Below are positions 1 through 10,383 of a stretch of DNA of 60,529 nt, piece by piece. Positions within the stretch are counted from its first letter, which is position 1; each line of letters opens with the position of its first letter. The stretch is taken from the NCBI GenBank assembly GCA_000585075.1, contig JEMY01000016.1, forward strand, positions 1 to 60,529, given 5' to 3'. The notes below the pieces were generated by a model that saw nothing but the letters and a program-made list of their open reading frames with translations, ran no database searches and had not been told where the DNA came from. This DNA comes from Candidatus Accumulibacter regalis. GTDB lineage: Bacteria; Pseudomonadota; Gammaproteobacteria; Burkholderiales; Rhodocyclaceae. A program made the translations under genes and the position numbers.

Positions 1-122
1 AAACAGACCGTCCCAGATCAAGAACCCACACCTATCGGTTGTCTCATTTTTAAAGAGCTGGTGGTACGACCACTTGGCCGAACCGCCGTGCTGCCGTTGT
101 TCCCGAGCAGCGAGAGGGGCGC
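1..122 (-). promoter_or_regulatory. Leader of an rRNA operon (16S gene just outside the window)
   Basis: Read on the minus strand, this stretch runs from the start point of a strong promoter to the window edge and resembles a precursor-16S leader: a CTCTTTAAAAA boxA-like element is followed by a GTGTGGG segment like those found before proteobacterial 16S genes. No 16S sequence is visible, so the rRNA gene is inferred to begin left of position 1. No protein gene is supported here. Confidence 0.6.
47..59 (-). promoter_or_regulatory. boxA-like antitermination element
   Basis: On the minus strand the sequence reads AGCTCTTTAAAAA, close to the TGCTCTTTAACAA boxA consensus bound by NusB/S10 in rRNA leaders. 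Its position about 65 bases downstream of the -10 hexamer suits an rrn leader. Confidence 0.55.
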
Positions 123-150
123 ATTATACAGTCGTTTCCGGCGGCGTCAA
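123..150 (-). promoter_or_regulatory. Downstream rRNA promoter
   Basis: Minus strand: -35 TTGACG (145-150), 16-base spacer, -10 TATAAT (123-128), then a GC-rich discriminator. This near-consensus layout with a GC-rich start region is typical of stringently controlled rRNA promoters. The boxA-containing leader follows it. Confidence 0.75.
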
Positions 151-287
151 CACTTGTTTCGTCAAACCCGCCAAGACCGTCTGCCACTTCCTGCGCGACC
201 CCGAAAGGCCACCTCCAACCGCACGTTGTCGACATAACAACTTGATTTTAAAAAGTTTTTTTGTCGTGTTCGGCAGCGAAGGTGCGA

Positions 288-315
288 ATTATACAGGCTC
301 AAAACTGGGCGTCAA
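288..315 (-). promoter_or_regulatory. Upstream tandem rRNA promoter
   Basis: Minus strand: -35 TTGACG (310-315), 16-base spacer, -10 TATAAT (288-293). Hexamers and spacing are the same as in the promoter at 123-150, giving a tandem pair 165 bases apart. An A/T-rich tract (243-262) lies between them. Confidence 0.7.
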
Positions 316-386
316 CCCTTTCGCCAAACAATTCGCCGATCATTGATCAAATCAGCAGCGGGAGCCCCCATTGCCCCGTGCCGGGC

Positions 387-1586
387 TCAGGCAATACTTA
401 CCCGCGCGAACTTCCGCTTGCCCACCTGCAGCACGTAGCTGTGCCCTCGGAGCAGAACGAGCTGCTTGTCGTCGACCCGACAGCCATCGACCTTGACGCC
501 GCCCTGGTCAATCATGCGCAGGGCCTCGGAGGTACTCGCGGTGAGTCCCGACTGCTTGAGGACCTGCGCGACACCCAGCGACAAGCCACTAGCCGGCAGG
601 CACAGCTCGGCAATGTCATCGGGAATCGCACCATGGCGGAAGCGCGCGTCGAAATCAGCGAGCGCCTGCCCGGCAGCGGCTCGGCCATGAAAGCGCTCGA
701 CGATTTCCTGCGCCAGGAGAACTTTGGCGTCGCGCGGGTTGCCGCCACCAGCCACCCTCCCCTTGAGCGCCTCGATCGCGTCGCTGGCGCGGAACGACAA
801 GAGCTCGAAGTAGCGCCACATCAGCGCATCCGAAATCGACATCAGCTTGCCGAACATCTCGCTCGCTGGCTCGTTGATTCCGACGTAGTTACCGAGCGAC
901 TTGGACATCTTGTTGACGCCGTCCAGCCCTTCGAGCAGCGGCATGGTCAAAATGCACTGTGGCGCCTGGCCGAAATGCTTCTGCAACTCGCGGCCAACCA
1001 GCAGGTTGAATTTCTGGTCGGTGCCACCGAGTTCGACGTCGGCCTTCATGGCCACCGAATCATAGCCCTGGCAAAGCGGGTAGAGCAGTTCGTGAATGGC
1101 AATCGGCTGGCCGCTGCGATAGCGCTTGGCGAAGTCGTCGCGCTCGAGCATCCGTGCAACCGTGTGCAGCGCCGCCAGGCGGATCATTCCGGAGGCGCCA
1201 AAGGGGTCGAACCAGGTCGAGTTGAAACATACCTCGGTCTTTTCGGGATCGAGAATCTTGAACACCTGCTCCTGATAGGTCTTGGCGTTTTCAAGGATCT
1301 GCTCGCGCGACAACGGCGGTCGAGTGACGTTCTTGCCGGTCGGATCGCCGATCATGCCGGTGAAGTCGCCGATAAGGAACAGCACGTGGTGACCCAGGTC
1401 CTGAAAATGTCTGAGTTTGTTGATCAGCACCGTGTGCCCGAGGTGAAGATCGGGAGCGGTGGGGTCGAAGCCGGCCTTGATGCGCAGTGGACGGCCGCTT
1501 TTCAGCTTCTCGATCAGCTCGGCTTCAATCAACAATTCTTCGCACCCACGCTTGATTTGCGTGAGGTCGTGTTCAACAGCGCGCAT
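387..1586 (-). CDS. tyrS: Tyrosyl-tRNA synthetase
   Basis: Charges tRNA-Tyr with tyrosine in the cytoplasm (class I aminoacyl-tRNA synthetase). The 399-residue product has the class I signatures HLGH (residues 48-51) and KMSKS (226-230). It ends in an S4-like RNA-binding region (the stretch around GGVKVDG). Length fits the 400-residue TyrZ-type branch better than the 420-residue E. coli TyrS. The reading frame stays open upstream, but ATG at 1586 is preceded by AGAGG at good spacing and matches the usual N-terminus. The gene is divergent from the M23 peptidase and lies upstream of the rRNA promoters on the same strand. Confidence 0.96.
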   Translation of the reverse strand: MRAVEHDLTQIKRGCEELLIEAELIEKLKSGRPLRIKAGFDPTAPDLHLGHTVLINKLRHFQDLGHHVLFLIGDFTGMIGDPTGKNVTRPPLSREQILENAKTYQEQVFKILDPEKTEVCFNSTWFDPFGASGMIRLAALHTVARMLERDDFAKRYRSGQPIAIHELLYPLCQGYDSVAMKADVELGGTDQKFNLLVGRELQKHFGQAPQCILTMPLLEGLDGVNKMSKSLGNYVGINEPASEMFGKLMSISDALMWRYFELLSFRASDAIEALKGRVAGGGNPRDAKVLLAQEIVERFHGRAAAGQALADFDARFRHGAIPDDIAELCLPASGLSLGVAQVLKQSGLTASTSEALRMIDQGGVKVDGCRVDDKQLVLLRGHSYVLQVGKRKFARVSIA

Positions 1587-1670
1587 GCAAACCTCTATGG
1601 TTTCTGCCCAGAGAGCTTCTGGGAAGCAGGGTTTTTTGCTAGACTGCAGCGGTTTTGTCGCCGACAACCC

Positions 1671-2999
1671 ATGGATATCAAGGAGAGCCGGATTCTAACG
1701 CATTCACACCCAACGAACGACCGACGGCGTCGTCACCGCTGGGCAGCAGCCGCCATCGGTGGCTTTTCACTGCTCGGCATGGTCGCCGCATTCGCCATCG
1801 CCCCGTCGGCCAAGGACGCTACCGTCAAGCTGACCGCAGTTCTCGAAAAACTGCCGGCGCCATCCATCACGCTGCTTGATACCGGCAGCACGGTATTTCT
1901 GCGCGAGGAGCGTGTCCGCCGCAGCGACACGATCGCCAGCCTGATGCACCGCCTGGGCATCTATGATGGGGAAGCGCTAAATTTCATTCGCAGCGACCCG
2001 CAAGCACGGGATATGGCTCGGCACTTGCAGCCAGGCAGTACCGTCAGCGCCAGGGCCGGCGCCTGGGGTGAGCTGCACAGCCTCTACGTCGAGCTACCCG
2101 GCAAGGACGCGCTGCTGGTCGTCGAACGCAGCGGTGACGGCTTCGTCGCTCATGGACAAGCGCTGCAACTGGAGAGCCGGACGGTCGTCAAGTCCGGTGA
2201 AATCCACCACTCGCTGTTCGGCGCCACCGACGACGCCGACATTCCCGACGCCATCGCCATGCAAATGGTGGCGATTTTTGGCAGCGAGGTCGATTTCCAT
2301 CGCGACCTGCGCAAGGGAGACCGCTTCTCGCTGGTTTACGAGGCTCTCACCTACCGCGGCCAGGCCGTACGCAGCGGGCGCATCCTGGCTGCCGAGCTGG
2401 TCAATGACCAGAAGGTCCTGCAGGCCTACTGGTTTCAGCCCGAGCAGGGCGAGGGCGCTTACCACGCGGCCGACGGCAGCAGCCTGCGCAAGGCGTTTCT
2501 ACGCTCACCGATAGAATTCTCCCGCATCTCGTCGGGCTTTTCCGGCGCGCGTTTCCATCCCATACTGCGCACCTGGCGAGCTCACAAAGGCGTGGACTAT
2601 GCAGCGCGCGCAGGGACCGGCATTCTTGCGGTTGCCGACGGTGTCGTCGAAACGGCGGCGCGCGAGAGGGGTTACGGAAACCTGATCGTGCTCAAGCATC
2701 AAGGCAGCTACTCGACGGCTTACGGCCACCTCAAGAACTTCGCCCCGGGAATTCGCAAAGGGGCGCGCGTACGCCAGGGCGACACCATTGGCTACGTCGG
2801 CCAAACGGGCTTGGCGACCGGCCCACATCTGCACTACGAGTTCCGGGTCAAGGACAAGCCGGTCGATCCACTGGCCATTGCCTTGCCAACTGCGGTTCCG
2901 CTCGACAAGGCGCATCTGGCCAGCTTCAGGGCGTCGAGCGAGAAGCAGCGGCGACAACTGGCGATGGCCCGGGAAATATCCCTGGCCTCCGCCGAATAG
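1671..2999 (+). CDS. M23 family murein endopeptidase
   Basis: Predicted envelope-anchored zinc peptidase that cuts peptidoglycan cross-links. The 442-residue protein has a basic N-terminus and one membrane segment (about residues 24-44). A middle OapA/LysM-like region follows ([12 protein letters not shown]), then the M23 (LytM) domain. The domain shows the zinc ligands H305xxxD309 and the HLHYE motif (H386, H388), so it should be active. It resembles MepM/YebA of E. coli. The frame is open far upstream over antisense tyrS, but ATG 1671, which gives a normal membrane anchor, is preferred; no clear Shine-Dalgarno precedes it. Confidence 0.9.
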   Translation: MDIKESRILTHSHPTNDRRRRHRWAAAAIGGFSLLGMVAAFAIAPSAKDATVKLTAVLEKLPAPSITLLDTGSTVFLREERVRRSDTIASLMHRLGIYDGEALNFIRSDPQARDMARHLQPGSTVSARAGAWGELHSLYVELPGKDALLVVERSGDGFVAHGQALQLESRTVVKSGEIHHSLFGATDDADIPDAIAMQMVAIFGSEVDFHRDLRKGDRFSLVYEALTYRGQAVRSGRILAAELVNDQKVLQAYWFQPEQGEGAYHAADGSSLRKAFLRSPIEFSRISSGFSGARFHPILRTWRAHKGVDYAARAGTGILAVADGVVETAARERGYGNLIVLKHQGSYSTAYGHLKNFAPGIRKGARVRQGDTIGYVGQTGLATGPHLHYEFRVKDKPVDPLAIALPTAVPLDKAHLASFRASSEKQRRQLAMAREISLASAE

Positions 3000-3029
3000 C
3001 CGTCAGCAGCGACGAGCGCGGCGCGGGCG

Positions 3030-3061
3030 AAAAAAAGCCGTCCCTGCCACCGGGGACGGCT
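3030..3061 (-). terminator. Rho-independent terminator of the ferredoxin gene
   Basis: A 9-bp perfect stem (3036-3044 with 3053-3061) and an 8-base loop are followed on the minus strand by a run of T (3030-3036). It lies 40 bases after the ferredoxin stop codon and would end the rsmD-coaD-ferredoxin transcript. Confidence 0.75.
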
Positions 3062-3101
3062 CGCCGGAAAGCATACGACGCCGGCGTTCGACTTTCGGCG
3101 G

Positions 3102-3865
<764 letters not shown>

Positions 3866-3879
<14 letters not shown>

Positions 3880-4411
3880 CCGCTTCGCCTCGCCTCATCA
3901 AGTGATAGTAAACCTGGCCTGCCCGCCCACGCCGCACCGTGCGCCAGTCGCCGCAACCGTCCAGAGCCCTTTCAGCCTCGACGTAAATCACGCCATCCGC
4001 GGCCAGGATGGCCGGCACGTTCGTCGCCAGACGCTCGATCCAGCCCGCATTGAAGGGCGGATCGAGAAACAGCACGTCAAAGCGCGAGCGTGCGGACGCT
4101 GCGAATCTTACCGCATCCGAGCGCACAATCTCCAGGCGCCCGGCCATGCCCAGCGTCCTCGCGTTGAGCTCAAGCGCGGCCACCACCTTCGGCGAGCTGT
4201 CGACCAGCGTCACTCTGGCCGCGCCGCGCGACGCCGCCTCGAAGCCGAGCGCGCCGCTGCCAGCGAACAGATCGAGGCAGGAAAGGCCGCTCAGGTCGTT
4301 GCCCAGCCAGTTGAACAGGGTCTCGCGCACACGATCCGGCGTCGGCCGCAGACCTGGGGAATCGGGAAAGCGCAAGACACGCCGCCGCCACTCCCCGCCG
4401 ATGATGCGCAC
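3866..4411 (-). CDS. rsmD: 16S rRNA (guanine966-N2)-methyltransferase
   Basis: Methylates G966 of 16S rRNA using S-adenosylmethionine. The 181-residue protein begins with the [10 protein letters not shown] signature of RsmD, carries the SAM-binding motif [13 protein letters not shown] and the catalytic DPPF motif. The start codon is GTG. It overlaps coaD downstream by 14 bases and follows the inactive-type M16 peptidase gene, so the five minus-strand genes from 7095 down to 3102 are probably one operon. Confidence 0.95.
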
Positions 4412-4424
4412 CGTATTCAGCGCC

Positions 4425-5720
4425 TCACTCCCCGGCGACGATCACCGTCACCAGGTGTTGCGGGCGCACACGACGCGCGAACGCAGCCTTGATGTCGGCG
4501 AGAGTCACTTTTTCGATGTTGTCCGGGTAGCGGTCGAGGTAATCAAGCGGCAGCTGATAGAAACCGATGACCGCGACGCTGTTCAGAATCCCGCGATTGC
4601 TGTCCAGGCGCAGCGGAAAACTGCCCATCAGATTCTGCTTCGCCGCCAGCAACTCCTCTTCGCTCGGGCCTTGCGCCAGGAAGCCGGCGAGTACTTCGCG
4701 AGTCAACTTCAGCGCCTCCTGGGCCTGCTCCTTCTTGGTCTGCAGACCGATCTCGAAGGGCCCCAACTGCGCCAGCGGCTGAAAATAACTATGCACGCTG
4801 TACGCCAGACCTCGCTGATCGCGCACCGCCTTCATCAGGCGGGAGACAAAGCCTCCGCCGCCAAGCGAGTAATTGCCAACCAGCAGGGGGAAGAAATCAG
4901 GATCCCCGCGTTTGAGCGCCGGCAATCCGAGCAGCAGGTGCGCCTGCAGAGCCGGATGCGCAATCCGCTGCTCGCCGGAGCGCGGCAATTCCGGAACGGC
5001 AATCGCGGTCATGCCTGGCGTTGCCGGCAGTGCCGCAGTCAGCTTCTCGGCCGCTGCCTCGGCTTGCGCACGCGACAGATCGCCAACGATGGTCAGCGTC
5101 GCTCGCGGCGCGGTGTAATTGGCGGCATGGAAAGCGAGCACCTGCGGCCGTTCCAGCGCCGCCACCGACTCCGCCGTCGCCTGTCGTCCGTACGGATGCG
5201 ACGGATACATGGCGGTCCACAACGCCCTCTCGGCGAGCGTCTCTGGACGGGTGAGCGCTTCCTTGAGGGAAGCCACGGAGCGCGCCTTCTCACGCTCGAA
5301 AACGGCGGCGGGAAACTGGGGCGTGCTCAGGACGGCGCGGAGCAGATCAAGCGCAACGGCGCGCTTGTCGGCCATCGACAGCGTACGCAGAGCAATCGAA
5401 GCGCGATCCCGGTCGACGCCACCGGCCAGCTCGGCGCCGACATCCGCCATCCGGTCGGCTAGCTGCGTCTCGTCCATTCCGGCGACGCCGAGCTCGACGA
5501 GTTCGCGGGTCAGGGAAGCGACGCCCGCCTGCCCGGCGCCTTCATAGGCCGTGCCGGCGGCGAAATCGACCTGAATGTCGACAATCGGCAGCGCATGGGT
5601 CTCGACGAACAGCACGCGCGCGCCGGCTGTCGTCTGCCAGCGCTCGATTTGGGGCGCGGCGTGCGTCGTTTGCATGCCCAGAGCAAGCAACAGCAGGAAC
5701 AGAAGCTGGCAGGGATTCAT
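4425..5720 (-). CDS. M16-family peptidase-like protein lacking the zinc motif
   Basis: Non-catalytic partner of an M16B peptidase pair. The 431-residue protein has a signal peptide (MNPCQLLFLLLLALGMQTTHA). Where active M16 enzymes have HxxEH, it reads GVASLTREL, so the zinc ligands are missing. The C-terminal M16 domain has the usual GGGFVSRLMKAVRDQRGLAYSV block. ATG 5720 gives the signal peptide; the frame is open further upstream into the preceding gene. It lies 10 bases after the active subunit, as in other bacterial M16 heterodimers. Likely acts in the periplasm with its neighbour. Confidence 0.88.
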   Translation of the reverse strand: MNPCQLLFLLLLALGMQTTHAAPQIERWQTTAGARVLFVETHALPIVDIQVDFAAGTAYEGAGQAGVASLTRELVELGVAGMDETQLADRMADVGAELAGGVDRDRASIALRTLSMADKRAVALDLLRAVLSTPQFPAAVFEREKARSVASLKEALTRPETLAERALWTAMYPSHPYGRQATAESVAALERPQVLAFHAANYTAPRATLTIVGDLSRAQAEAAAEKLTAALPATPGMTAIAVPELPRSGEQRIAHPALQAHLLLGLPALKRGDPDFFPLLVGNYSLGGGGFVSRLMKAVRDQRGLAYSVHSYFQPLAQLGPFEIGLQTKKEQAQEALKLTREVLAGFLAQGPSEEELLAAKQNLMGSFPLRLDSNRGILNSVAVIGFYQLPLDYLDRYPDNIEKVTLADIKAAFARRVRPQHLVTVIVAGE

Positions 5721-5730
5721 CGCCGGGCAC

Positions 5731-7095
5731 TCATCGCTGAGCAGCTGCGGCCGGCGCGCGCACCGCCGATGGCAAGGGCTGCGGATCGAGCTCGCCAACC
5801 GTCAGCTGCTGGTCGTCGAAGTACTTGCGGGCGACCGCCTGAACCTGCTCGGCGGTCACCTCCTGCAATTTTTCGATCAGGTGCCGGTTCTGCGTGTAAG
5901 GAATACCCACCGCTTCCAGCTGGCCGATCTCCATGGCCTGCTCAAACATCGAATCAAGCTTGTAGATCTGGCCCGCAATCAGTTGCGCCTTGGCGCGCGC
6001 AAGCTCGTTCACCGTGACAGCGTTCTGCCGCACGGCAGCGATTTCGGCACGCAACCCGGCCTCGAGTTCGCTGACGGTCCTTCCCTCGCTGGGCGAGCCC
6101 TGCAGGTAGAAGAGGCCCGGGCCGCGAGCGGTCGCGTCGTAACTGACCTCGGCCTCGACAGCCAGGCGTTGCCTGCGCACCAGGTTCGTCGACAAGCGCG
6201 CGCCGTCGTGGCCGGCGAGTACGGCGGCGAGAATTTCCAGCGCATAGGGATCGACATCCTGGTCGACATTGCGGATGACCGGCACCTTGTAGGCCATCAT
6301 CAGCAGCGGCAGTTCTGCCGGCGCCTTGACCGTCAGCCGACGCGTGCCGAGCTGAGGGGGTTCGTCCTGAGGCTTTCTGACCGGCAACGGGCGCGCCGGC
6401 AGGGGACCGTAGTGCTGCGAGGCAAGCGCGAACACCGCCTGATGATCGATATCGCCGACCACCACCACATAGGCATTGTTCGGCGCATACCAATTGTCAT
6501 ACCAGGCACGCGCATCGGCAGGGGCCAGATTCTCGAGGTCGTTCATCCAGCCGATGATCGGTACGCGATACGGGTGCGCCTGAAAAGCAATGGCAGTCAG
6601 CTGCTCGAAGAGCAATGACTGCGGCTGATCATCGGTGCGCAGACGGCGTTCCTCCATGACCACCCTGAGTTCCTGCGCGAACTCGTCGCGGTCGAGGGTG
6701 AGATGGCGCATGCGGTCGGCCTCCAGCTGCATCATCTCGGCGAGCTGGTGCCTCGGCACCTGCTGGAAATACGCCGTGTAGTCGCGGCTGGTGAAGGCAT
6801 TGTCACGGCCGCCGGCAGCGGCGACGCGGCGGTTGAACTCGCCTGGCCCGGCGCTCGGGGTGCCCTTGAACATCATGTGTTCGAGGACATGCGCGACGCC
6901 GGTTCGGCCATTCGTTTCGTCCATGCTGCCGGCGCGATACCAGACCATGTGCACGACCGTCGGCGCACGCTTGTCCTCCCTGACGATGACTCGCAGGCCG
7001 TTCGGCAGCTGCTGCTCGAAGGTTTCGGCCAGCGCGGGCGGAGGCGCGGCCAGGAGCAGCAATAGAGGAATCAGTCTCGCGTGGCGCATGAGCAT
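5731..7095 (-). CDS. M16-family zinc peptidase (catalytic subunit)
   Basis: Periplasmic metallopeptidase of the insulinase/mitochondrial-processing type. The 454-residue product has a signal peptide (LIPLLLLLAAPPPALA) and the inverted zinc motif HVLEH in GVAHVLEHMMFKGT, with the downstream glutamate region EEVRLRT-like (VMEERRLRT). Two M16 domains cover the whole chain. ATG 7095 or ATG 7089 are both possible starts. It is the first gene of the minus-strand block and divergent from ftsY, a common betaproteobacterial arrangement. Substrate unknown. Confidence 0.9.
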   Translation of the reverse strand: MLMRHARLIPLLLLLAAPPPALAETFEQQLPNGLRVIVREDKRAPTVVHMVWYRAGSMDETNGRTGVAHVLEHMMFKGTPSAGPGEFNRRVAAAGGRDNAFTSRDYTAYFQQVPRHQLAEMMQLEADRMRHLTLDRDEFAQELRVVMEERRLRTDDQPQSLLFEQLTAIAFQAHPYRVPIIGWMNDLENLAPADARAWYDNWYAPNNAYVVVVGDIDHQAVFALASQHYGPLPARPLPVRKPQDEPPQLGTRRLTVKAPAELPLLMMAYKVPVIRNVDQDVDPYALEILAAVLAGHDGARLSTNLVRRQRLAVEAEVSYDATARGPGLFYLQGSPSEGRTVSELEAGLRAEIAAVRQNAVTVNELARAKAQLIAGQIYKLDSMFEQAMEIGQLEAVGIPYTQNRHLIEKLQEVTAEQVQAVARKYFDDQQLTVGELDPQPLPSAVRAPAAAAQR

Positions 7096-7192
7096 GAATC
7101 GCTTCTGATAAAATTGCCGGATGTGTCCGGTACTTGCGCCGGCATCTTACCACCGGCCCGCTTCCCGGCCGCCTTGGAGACACGAAAGCACC

Positions 7193-8182
7193 ATGTTTGG
7201 TTTCCAGAAGAAGGCTCCCAAGCCTACTCCCGCCAGCAGCACGCCAAGCGTCGGCGAAGACGCGGAGGTGGCGGCAGCCTCGTGGCGCTACCGGCTGAAG
7301 AGCGGCCTGTCGCGCACGCGTGCGCAGTTTGGCGGCAGGCTGAAATCGCTGTTCTCCCGCGGCACGGTCGATGAGCAACTGCTGGAAGAGCTGGAAGCCG
7401 TGCTGCTGACCAGCGACGTCGGCCTGGACGCCACCCAGCATCTTCTCTACCAGCTGAAGGCGCGCGCCAAACGCGACAAGCTAGCCACCCCGGAGGCGAT
7501 CCAGAAGGCGCTTTCCGACGCCATGTACGAACTGTTGCAGCCGCTCGAGGAGGCGCTTGATGTGCAATCGCACAAGCCTTTCGTAATCATGATTGCCGGC
7601 GTCAACGGTGCCGGCAAGACGACCTCGATCGGCAAACTCGCCAAGCACTTCCAGGCGCAGGGCCTGTCGGTTCTCCTCGCTGCAGGCGACACCTTCCGCG
7701 CCGCAGCGCGTGAGCAGTTGCAGACCTGGGGCGAGCGCAACAAGGTGACGGTCATTGCCCAGCAGTCCGGCGACTCGGCGGCGGTGATTTTCGACGCCAT
7801 CGCTGCCGCCAGGGCGCGCGGCATCGACGTCGTGCTCGCCGACACGGCCGGTCGCCTGCCGACGCAGTTGCATCTGATGGACGAAATCGCCAAAGTGCGG
7901 CGAGTGATCCAGAAAGCCGACCCCTCCGCACCGCACGAGACCCTGCTGGTCATCGACGCCAGTTTTGGCCAGAATTCACTGCAGCAGGTCATGGCCTTCG
8001 ACAAGGCGATCAAGGTCAGTGGCCTGGTGCTGACCAAACTGGATGGCACGGCCAAGGGCGGTGTCGTCGCCGCGATCGCGCGCCAGTGTCCGAAACCCGT
8101 TCGCTACATCGGCGTCGGCGAAGGCATCGACGACCTGCGACCCTTCCACGCCCGTGACTTTGTCGATGCGCTATTCGAGTGA
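7193..8182 (+). CDS. ftsY: Signal recognition particle receptor FtsY
   Basis: GTPase that docks the SRP-ribosome complex at the membrane. The 329-residue protein has a short, basic and polar N-terminal A region instead of the long acidic one of E. coli. The NG domain follows with P-loop GVNGAGKTT (about residue 135), the insertion-box region, DTAGR and TKLDG motifs. ATG 7193 is preceded by GGAG about 11 bases upstream; an in-frame upstream extension is not family-like. It overlaps ftsE by 4 bases. Confidence 0.96.
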   Translation: MFGFQKKAPKPTPASSTPSVGEDAEVAAASWRYRLKSGLSRTRAQFGGRLKSLFSRGTVDEQLLEELEAVLLTSDVGLDATQHLLYQLKARAKRDKLATPEAIQKALSDAMYELLQPLEEALDVQSHKPFVIMIAGVNGAGKTTSIGKLAKHFQAQGLSVLLAAGDTFRAAAREQLQTWGERNKVTVIAQQSGDSAAVIFDAIAAARARGIDVVLADTAGRLPTQLHLMDEIAKVRRVIQKADPSAPHETLLVIDASFGQNSLQQVMAFDKAIKVSGLVLTKLDGTAKGGVVAAIARQCPKPVRYIGVGEGIDDLRPFHARDFVDALFE

Positions 8183-8868
8183 TTACTGCCAACGCTGTCA
8201 CCAAACGCTACCCTGAAGGTCACGAAGCGCTCAAGAACGTGAGCTTCGAGATCACCGCCGGGGAAATGGTCTTCCTGACCGGGCACTCGGGCGCCGGGAA
8301 ATCGACGCTGTTCAAGCTGCTGGCCGCCATCGAGCGGCCAACGTCGGGCAGCATCGTGATCAACGGCCAGAATCTCGCGGCGCTGCGCAAGAGCGCCATT
8401 CCCTACCTGCGCCGTAAGCTGGGGCTCATCTTTCAGGACCAGAAACTGCTCTTCGACCGCAGCGTTCTCGACAACGTGCTCCTGCCACTGTCGATCGTCG
8501 GCCACCCGGTCAAGGACGCGCCACGTCGCGCGCAGGCCGCGCTCGCCAAGGTCGGCCTGCCGAACCGCGCCAAAGCCTTTCCGATCACCCTCTCCGGGGG
8601 CGAGCAGCAGCGCCTGGCGATCGCCCGAGCGGTGGTCAATCGGCCGGCGATCATTCTCGCCGACGAACCGACGGCCAACCTCGACGCCGCTTCGGCGATC
8701 GAAATCATCGACATCTTTCGCGCCTTTCAACAGGTCGGGGTAACCGTAGTCATTGCCACTCACGACCCGCTGATCATGGCACGGGTGAATCCCCGGATTC
8801 TGCGCCTCGACCAGGGCCAGATGAGTGAGCCGGCAAGTACGCCCTCCGCAGACGGAGTCGCGCCATGA
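8179..8868 (+). CDS. ftsE: Cell division ATP-binding protein FtsE
   Basis: ATPase of the FtsEX complex, which controls periplasmic peptidoglycan hydrolases at the septum. The 229-residue protein has Walker A GHSGAGKST, signature LSGGEQQR, Walker B ILADEPTANLD and the H-loop ATHD, so it should be active. GTG start at 8179 overlaps the ftsY stop (GTGA). It overlaps ftsX by 4 bases. Confidence 0.96.
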   Translation: MITANAVTKRYPEGHEALKNVSFEITAGEMVFLTGHSGAGKSTLFKLLAAIERPTSGSIVINGQNLAALRKSAIPYLRRKLGLIFQDQKLLFDRSVLDNVLLPLSIVGHPVKDAPRRAQAALAKVGLPNRAKAFPITLSGGEQQRLAIARAVVNRPAIILADEPTANLDAASAIEIIDIFRAFQQVGVTVVIATHDPLIMARVNPRILRLDQGQMSEPASTPSADGVAP

Positions 8869-9764
8869 CGACCTGGCTGGTACAACACCTCACCGCGCTG
8901 CGCGACGCGCTGCGTCGCCTGCTGGGCGCACCACTGAACACGCTGCTGTCATTGCTGGTGATCGGTGTCGCGCTGACCCTGCCGACCGCCGGCTGGCTGG
9001 CGATAGAAAACCTGCGAGCGGTCACCGGCGACACCCCTGGCGTCCAGCAGATCAGCATTTTCCTGGCCCTCGAGGCCGGCCCGCCCGAGGTCGCCAGAAT
9101 CGAGGCGCTGCTGCAGCAGGCGAGCCCGGGAAGCTGGCACTACGTCCCTCGCGACCAGGCGCTGAAGCGCCTGCGGGAGTCCGCGGGAATGGCGGAGATC
9201 ATAGGCAGCCTGCCCAAGAACCCACTGCCCGACGCCTTTGTCGTCACGCCGGCAGATGCGCAGCCAGAGTCGCTCGAACTGCTCGCGAAAACCTTTGCCA
9301 GCTGGCCGAAGGTGGCGCACGTTCAGCTCGACTCGGCATGGGTCAAACGACTCGACGCGCTGCTCCGGCTCGGGAAACTGATCGTCGTTCTGCTCGCCGT
9401 GCTCTTTTCCGGTGCGCTGGTGGCCATCACTTTCAACACCATTCGCTTGCAGATCCTGGCCCAGGCGGCGGAGATCGAAGTCGCCAAGCTGATCGGTGCA
9501 ACGGATAGCTACATTCAGCGCCCGCTGCACTACTTCGGCATGCTGCAAGGGGCCCTCGGCGGCCTCTGCGCAGCGGCCCTGGTCAGCACCGGCAGCCATC
9601 TGCTGACCCCTCCGGTCGCGGAACTGGCACGCCTCTATGGCGGCTCCTTCACCCTGCAGGGCTTGGCAGGCAACGACATTGTCGCGCTCACGGCCATCGG
9701 CGGTGGCCTGGGCTGGCTGGGGGCCAAGATCTCGGCGCTGATCCATCTGCGTCGCATCAGCTGA
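8865..9764 (+). CDS. ftsX: Cell division protein FtsX
   Basis: Membrane partner of FtsE. The 299-residue protein has a first membrane segment near residues 25-45 and a periplasmic domain (about 50-160). The C-terminal three-helix membrane region begins near LIVVLLAVLFSGALVAI, the FtsX/MacB fold. ATG overlaps the ftsE stop. It is the last gene of the ftsYEX operon and convergent with dgkA. Confidence 0.94.
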   Translation: MTTWLVQHLTALRDALRRLLGAPLNTLLSLLVIGVALTLPTAGWLAIENLRAVTGDTPGVQQISIFLALEAGPPEVARIEALLQQASPGSWHYVPRDQALKRLRESAGMAEIIGSLPKNPLPDAFVVTPADAQPESLELLAKTFASWPKVAHVQLDSAWVKRLDALLRLGKLIVVLLAVLFSGALVAITFNTIRLQILAQAAEIEVAKLIGATDSYIQRPLHYFGMLQGALGGLCAAALVSTGSHLLTPPVAELARLYGGSFTLQGLAGNDIVALTAIGGGLGWLGAKISALIHLRRIS

Positions 9765-9812
9765 GGGCCGCGCCGGCGCCAGGCCGGGAAACGGCAGGCC
9801 CCGACGAGCGGC

Positions 9813-10187
9813 TCAGCCGATCAGCACGCAAGCCCAGACCAAGGGCACGTTGAGCAAGGCCAGCAATACCGCGGCGCTGCCGATATCCTTGGCGCGCTTG
9901 GCCAAGGGGTGGCTGTCGAGCGATATCCGGTCTACGGTCGCCTCGATCGCCGAGTTTAGCAGTTCGACGATCAGGACCAGCAATACGCTCGCGATCATCA
10001 ACGCCCGGCCGACGCCGTCCGGGGCCAAAAAAAACGCCAGCGGTACGAGCAGCACGGCGAGCAGCACCTCCTGGCGAAAAGCGTCTTCGGCAAGGTAGGC
10101 AGCGCGCAGCCCCGCCAGCGAATAGTGAAACGCATTCCAGACCCTTTGCCAACCGGTCTTCCCCTTGAACGGGCTTTCGTCAGTCAC
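9813..10187 (-). CDS. dgkA: Diacylglycerol kinase
   Basis: Small integral-membrane kinase that phosphorylates diacylglycerol released by osmoregulated glucan or lipopolysaccharide synthesis. The 124-residue product has three hydrophobic segments and the DgkA signature ELLNSAIEATVDRIS, which holds the catalytic glutamate. Start is GTG at 10187. Stands alone between ftsX and rpiA. Confidence 0.94.
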   Translation of the reverse strand: MTDESPFKGKTGWQRVWNAFHYSLAGLRAAYLAEDAFRQEVLLAVLLVPLAFFLAPDGVGRALMIASVLLVLIVELLNSAIEATVDRISLDSHPLAKRAKDIGSAAVLLALLNVPLVWACVLIG

Positions 10188-10383
10188 GGTACTCCCCTGC
10201 TAAGGCGATGAGCGGCAAGTATACCGGCGTCGCCGGCGATCCCTGGCGGTGACGCTGCGACGCTTGCTGCGGCCAGCCAGCGGCCGAGACTGTCGTCACT
10301 TGCCGGGCTTCGCTACAATGCCGCCCTATTCAATCGGTCAGCAACGATTCCGCTGGTCACACCCCAACAAACAGAGCGCCGCA

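Noticed and set aside
261..1670. A long upstream extension of the M23 peptidase frame
   Set aside because: It is antisense to tyrS and lacks domains; the membrane anchor and protease begin at 1671.
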